From the NCBI RefSeq assembly GCF_003184905.1, contig NZ_QFRU01000001.1:310001-374000 (forward strand): 64,000 bases of DNA, written 5' to 3'. The notes under the pieces are model-generated. The model saw only the letters and a list, made by a program, of their open reading frames with translations. It searched no databases and was not told the DNA's origin. Shown here piece by piece: positions 61,226-64,000 of this stretch; position 1 is the stretch's first letter; every line of letters starts with the position of its first letter. A program made the translations under genes and the position numbers. The DNA is from Bacillus sp. CGMCC 1.16541 (GTDB lineage Bacteria > Bacillota > Bacilli > Bacillales > Bacillaceae_H).

Positions 61226-61507
61226 TTATTTTTTTGTAAAAGCTTCATGCAATGCGGATAATTCTTGTTCAAGACGATCTAATAGTTGCTTTCCAACTGG
61301 CTCTTCAATTAAACCTAGTCGAACTGCAAAATCAATTTCTCTTGATAATCCAAACATTTGTGTATCTAAAACCTCTTCATACAGAGGACATTGAGGCATA
61401 GTCAAATTATCCATTTGCACCTTAATCAGCTTCAAAATTTTATCTGCATCAGCTTTTAACAATGCGTATGCTTTTTCACGATGATCGACCATTGTATCGG
61501 GTGTCAC
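61226..61507 (-). CDS. ylaN: YlaN family protein (Fur-modulating iron protein)
   Basis: A 93-residue protein, the same length as B. subtilis YlaN and nearly identical in its middle: '[20 protein letters not shown]', '[20 protein letters not shown]' and 'IDFAVRLGL'. YlaN is important in iron-limited growth; work in B. subtilis and S. aureus links it to Fe(II) binding and control of Fur. The start is taken as GTG at 61507, 8 bases after GGAGG, which gives the family length; a TTG two codons earlier is too close to the ribosome site. Confidence 0.93.
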   Translation of the reverse strand: MTPDTMVDHREKAYALLKADADKILKLIKVQMDNLTMPQCPLYEEVLDTQMFGLSREIDFAVRLGLIEEPVGKQLLDRLEQELSALHEAFTKK

Positions 61508-61592
61508 AATCAATCCCTCCGTTCACGAGCGATTACCTATTCTATCTATTAATATTAACGGTAAGGAGAAGAAAAAGCAAGGATAAGAACAC

Positions 61593-62522
61593 TTAGAAAA
61601 TGCTAAAATGATATTTTTCAGCTAGAAGTTCTAGTAACTTTATTCCACCTATACTATTCCCCTTCTCATCAAGAGACGGCCCAAAAATCCCGATTCCAAA
61701 TTGATTAGGCACTACTCCCATAATCCCACCAGACACTCCACTCTTAGCAGGAATGCCGATTTTAATCGCGAACTCACCTGAAGCATTATACATTCCACAT
61801 GTCACCATAAACGTTTTACAAATTCGCGCAATTTCTCTTGGGATTAACACATCTTGAGTCATTGGACTTAGCCCATCCGCCGCAAAGACAGCGCCTATCT
61901 TGGCAAGATCTAAACTATGCATCTCAATGGAACATTGTTTTGTATATAGCTCCATTAGTTCTTCAATGTCGTTTTCAATGACATGATACTGCTTCATATA
62001 GTAACACATCGAACGATTCAACCATGCTGTTTCAAACTCCGATTCCGCAATGCTCTGACAATAGGATATTTCTTCGTTGTCAGCCAACTTACGAACAAAA
62101 GCTAATAACCTGTTCCATCTTTCCTTATGTGTTCTTCCCTTTATCATATCCGTAACAGCTAATGCTCCTGCATTAATCATGGGATTAAGTGGCTTAGAAG
62201 GCTTATGGGTTTCTAATTTAATAATACTGTTATAAGGGTCTCCTGTAGGCTCCATTCCAACTTTTTCAAAAACAACTTCAGGTCCATGATCCATTAAAAC
62301 AAGCGCTAACGCCAATACCTTCGAGATGCTCTGAAGTGTGAACTTTTTTTCTACGTTTCCCGCTGACAGACATGTTTGATCTAACTTAAAAATCGCAACA
62401 GATAGATCATTTACGCTAGCTTTTCCTAAAGCTGGAATGTATGAAGCGACTTCCCCATACTGCGTCACTTTCTTTGCTTCCTTTACAAGACTCATTAATT
62501 CTTTCTCTGTTTTACACGCCAT
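61593..62522 (-). CDS. glsA: Glutaminase (YlaM type)
   Basis: A 309-residue serine-dependent glutaminase that releases ammonia from glutamine. The beta-lactamase-like catalytic pair Ser65-x-x-Lys68 is in 'FTLQSISKVLAL', and 'NPMINAGALAVTDMIKGR' and 'GIPAKSGVSGGIMGVVPNQF' are the other active-site segments. Family length is about 305-310. AGGTGA lies 5 bases before ATG. In B. subtilis the gene in this place is ylaM (glsA2). Confidence 0.95.
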   Translation of the reverse strand: MACKTEKELMSLVKEAKKVTQYGEVASYIPALGKASVNDLSVAIFKLDQTCLSAGNVEKKFTLQSISKVLALALVLMDHGPEVVFEKVGMEPTGDPYNSIIKLETHKPSKPLNPMINAGALAVTDMIKGRTHKERWNRLLAFVRKLADNEEISYCQSIAESEFETAWLNRSMCYYMKQYHVIENDIEELMELYTKQCSIEMHSLDLAKIGAVFAADGLSPMTQDVLIPREIARICKTFMVTCGMYNASGEFAIKIGIPAKSGVSGGIMGVVPNQFGIGIFGPSLDEKGNSIGGIKLLELLAEKYHFSIF

Positions 62523-62643
62523 TTGTTCACCTCAACTATTTGCGTCTTGTGCTATTACTGTTATCATACCAATGTGATGAACTTTCCATTCTAGGTGACA
62601 AAACAAAAGAAAGCGCTTATACTTTTTTTAGGAGGGGAATTAG

Positions 62644-63141
62644 ATGGAATCCATTATTTTATTAAAAGGCAATGTCAAACATCCTTTAACGCTTGATCCG
62701 GGAGTTTGGATTTTTGATGATCGAAAAGTAGATTTACATACATATTTTCAAGAAAGTAAAAAAGAAGAAGACGCGAATGAAAAATACACAAAAGAAGTGT
62801 CGAAGCATTGGGACCGCGAAATCCGTGAAGGAGCTGTATTTCCTCCAACGTTAAAAACGGAAAAAAAGTTTCAGAAAGAACGTATTCTGACAGGAACATT
62901 TGGTATTCCGTTTCAACCATTTTTAGAAAATGCCATTCCACATGAAAGCGCTTGGGCTGTTTCTTTTGTCGGAGATGACCAAACTGTCACAATGTCTTTA
63001 GAAGAAGCTAAAGAAGTGATTTTTGGGTTTAGTAAGGACGGTAAACCATTAAAAGCAGATGGACCCATTCATGTCTATAAAGGAGATGGGTCAACACTCC
63101 ACAACCCTTTTAAAAATGTGAAAGAAATTATCATAAAATAA
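62644..63141 (+). CDS. ylaL: YlaL family protein
   Basis: A 165-residue soluble protein, close to B. subtilis YlaL (157) and in the same place and orientation, opposed to its neighbours. Recognisable parts are 'LTLDPGVWIFDDRKVDL', 'HWDREIREGAVFPPTLKTEK' and 'LENAIPHESAWAVSFVGDDQ'. It has been described as a homologue of peptidyl-prolyl isomerases, but I see no convincing catalytic motif and leave function open. AGGAGGGG lies 6 bases before ATG. Confidence 0.85.
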   Translation: MESIILLKGNVKHPLTLDPGVWIFDDRKVDLHTYFQESKKEEDANEKYTKEVSKHWDREIREGAVFPPTLKTEKKFQKERILTGTFGIPFQPFLENAIPHESAWAVSFVGDDQTVTMSLEEAKEVIFGFSKDGKPLKADGPIHVYKGDGSTLHNPFKNVKEIIIK

Positions 63142-63173
63142 TAATGAACCAAAAAAACCCCCTGCCATAGAAA

Positions 63174-63224
63174 AACTGCACCTCCAATTGTTAGGTTTTG
63201 TGTCTAACAATTGGGGTGCAGTTC
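63174..63224. terminator. Strong hairpin between ylaL and ylaK
   Basis: ACTGCACCTCCAATTGTTAG pairs with CTAACAATTGGGGTGCAGTT (one mismatch) around a 9-base loop between convergent genes. T tracts are weak, but position and strength favour a bidirectional terminator. Confidence 0.7.
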
Positions 63225-63248
63225 AAACAGGGATTTTCTTTCATCTAG

Positions 63249-64000
63249 CTATAAAATATCAGCAGCGAGCTGAGCAAGTCCTGAGCGTTCTCCTTTTACT
63301 AATCGGACATGCCCAGAAATCTTTTGTTCTTTAAATCGCTCTACAACATACGTTAAACCATTATTGTACTCATCTAAATAAGGATGATCAATTTGAGCTG
63401 GGTCCCCCATTAATACAATTTTGCTTCGTTCACCTACACGCGTTAAAATCGTTTTCACTTCATGTTTTGTAAGGTTTTGTGCTTCGTCAATAATGATAAA
63501 TTGATCTGGAATACTACGTCCTCTTATATACGTCAATGCTTCAACTTCAATTGAACTCATCCCAGCTAAAATGGCATCCAACTCTCCAGGCTTCTTTGTG
63601 TTAAATAAGTATTCTAAATTATCATAGACTGGTTGCATCCAAGGTCTTAATTTCTCTTGTTTTTCACCAGGTAAAAAGCCAATATCTTTCCCTACAGGAA
63701 CAATAGGTCTGGCTACTAACAATTTCTTAAAACAGCCTAAATCCTCCGTTTGCATGAGTCCAGCAGCTAATGCTAATAACGTTTTCCCTGTACCAGCTTT
63801 TCCTATTAATGTTACAAGTTGCGTATCATCTCTTAGCAAAAGCTCTAATGCCATAATTTGTTGTACGTTACGAGGTTTTATTCCCCAAATATGATCGTAC
63901 TCAAATAATAGTTTTTTTACACGTTTTCCGCTTTGATCAACAATTCCAACTGCAGAGCCGGAGCCGCCTAAAGCATCTTTCATAATTAAGAATTGATTCG
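63249..64000 (-). CDS. ylaK: PhoH-family ATPase YlaK, 3' part (gene runs off the right edge)
   Basis: The last 250 or so residues of a PhoH2-type protein. The frame is open to the window edge: before the first ATG it reads N-Q-F-L-I, so that ATG is internal and the true start lies outside. Visible are Walker A 'LIGKAGTGKTLLALAAGLMQ', 'LLVARPIVPVGKDIGFLPGE', Walker B 'FIIIDEAQNLTKHEVKTILT', and 'VLMGDPAQIDHPYLD'. In relatives an N-terminal PIN RNase domain precedes this ATPase and the pair acts as an RNA helicase/RNase. B. subtilis YlaK has 442 residues. Same order with ylaL, ylaM and ylaN as in B. subtilis. Confidence 0.93.
   Translation of the reverse strand, partial: NQFLIMKDALGGSGSAVGIVDQSGKRVKKLLFEYDHIWGIKPRNVQQIMALELLLRDDTQLVTLIGKAGTGKTLLALAAGLMQTEDLGCFKKLLVARPIVPVGKDIGFLPGEKQEKLRPWMQPVYDNLEYLFNTKKPGELDAILAGMSSIEVEALTYIRGRSIPDQFIIIDEAQNLTKHEVKTILTRVGERSKIVLMGDPAQIDHPYLDEYNNGLTYVVERFKEQKISGHVRLVKGERSGLAQLAADIL

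Overview
The window reads as chromosome of a low-GC, endospore-forming member of the Bacillaceae. The evidence is the AT-rich base composition with AAGGAGG-type ribosome sites, a spore coat cluster (cotB, cotH and a cotG-like repeat gene), sspM, YhcN- and YpjB-type sporulation proteins, bacillithiol genes, an S-box riboswitch, and two blocks that match Bacillus subtilis gene order. I cannot name the genus from sequence alone. No prophage, integrase, transposase gene, rRNA, tRNA or CRISPR array was seen.

Layout. 1-7.2 kb: an acyl-CoA dehydrogenase, a spore lipoprotein, an AdoMet decarboxylase/aminopropyltransferase pair, a proline/sodium symporter with predicted cre and sigma-B sites, a SIMPL protein and a small unknown. 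7.2-9.7 kb: metI-metC under a SAM-I riboswitch. 9.9-13.6 kb: spore coat cluster with a CotB-like paralogue, CotB, the coat kinase CotH and, divergently, a CotG-like protein of 14 Arg/Ser heptapeptides. 13.7-18.6 kb: the ypp region, rich in very small genes, several preceded by sigma-G-like sequences. 18.7-40 kb: the conserved recU-ponA and ypoC-nth-dnaD-asnS-aspB-ypmB-ypmA-dinG-panDCB-birA-cca-bshA-bshB1-mgsA-dapB-ypjD block. It carries recombination and repair, cell wall, aspartate/asparagine, pantothenate, biotin, tRNA maturation, bacillithiol and lysine/diaminopimelate functions. 40-43.6 kb: ypjC, a PCYCGC protein, a YugP-type metallopeptidase and ypjB.

At about 43.6 kb the order switches to the ylb/cta/yla block: ylbC-ylbB-ylbA, an AI-2E-type membrane protein, an Eis-type acetyltransferase, ctaM, ctaG, ctaCDEF (caa3 oxidase), ctaA, pycA, ftsW, ylaN, a glutaminase, ylaL and the 3' part of ylaK. 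In B. subtilis these two blocks lie far apart, so this is a rearrangement junction. ctaB (heme O synthase), normally between ctaA and ctaC, is absent from its usual place.

How the genes work together: CtaA, CtaG and CtaM mature the caa3 oxidase made by ctaCDEF. PycA supplies oxaloacetate, which AspB turns to aspartate for DapB, PanD and AsnS. BshA/BshB1 make bacillithiol. CotH probably phosphorylates CotB and the CotG-like protein. The least ordinary items are a ComEC-type metallo-beta-lactamase-fold protein lacking its metal ligands, a SpeD with altered cleavage-site residues paired with an unusual SpeE, a panB leader with a terminator-like hairpin, the SR-repeat CotG-like protein, and a cluster of tiny probable spore genes. 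I did not find anything I would confidently call a new multi-gene system.
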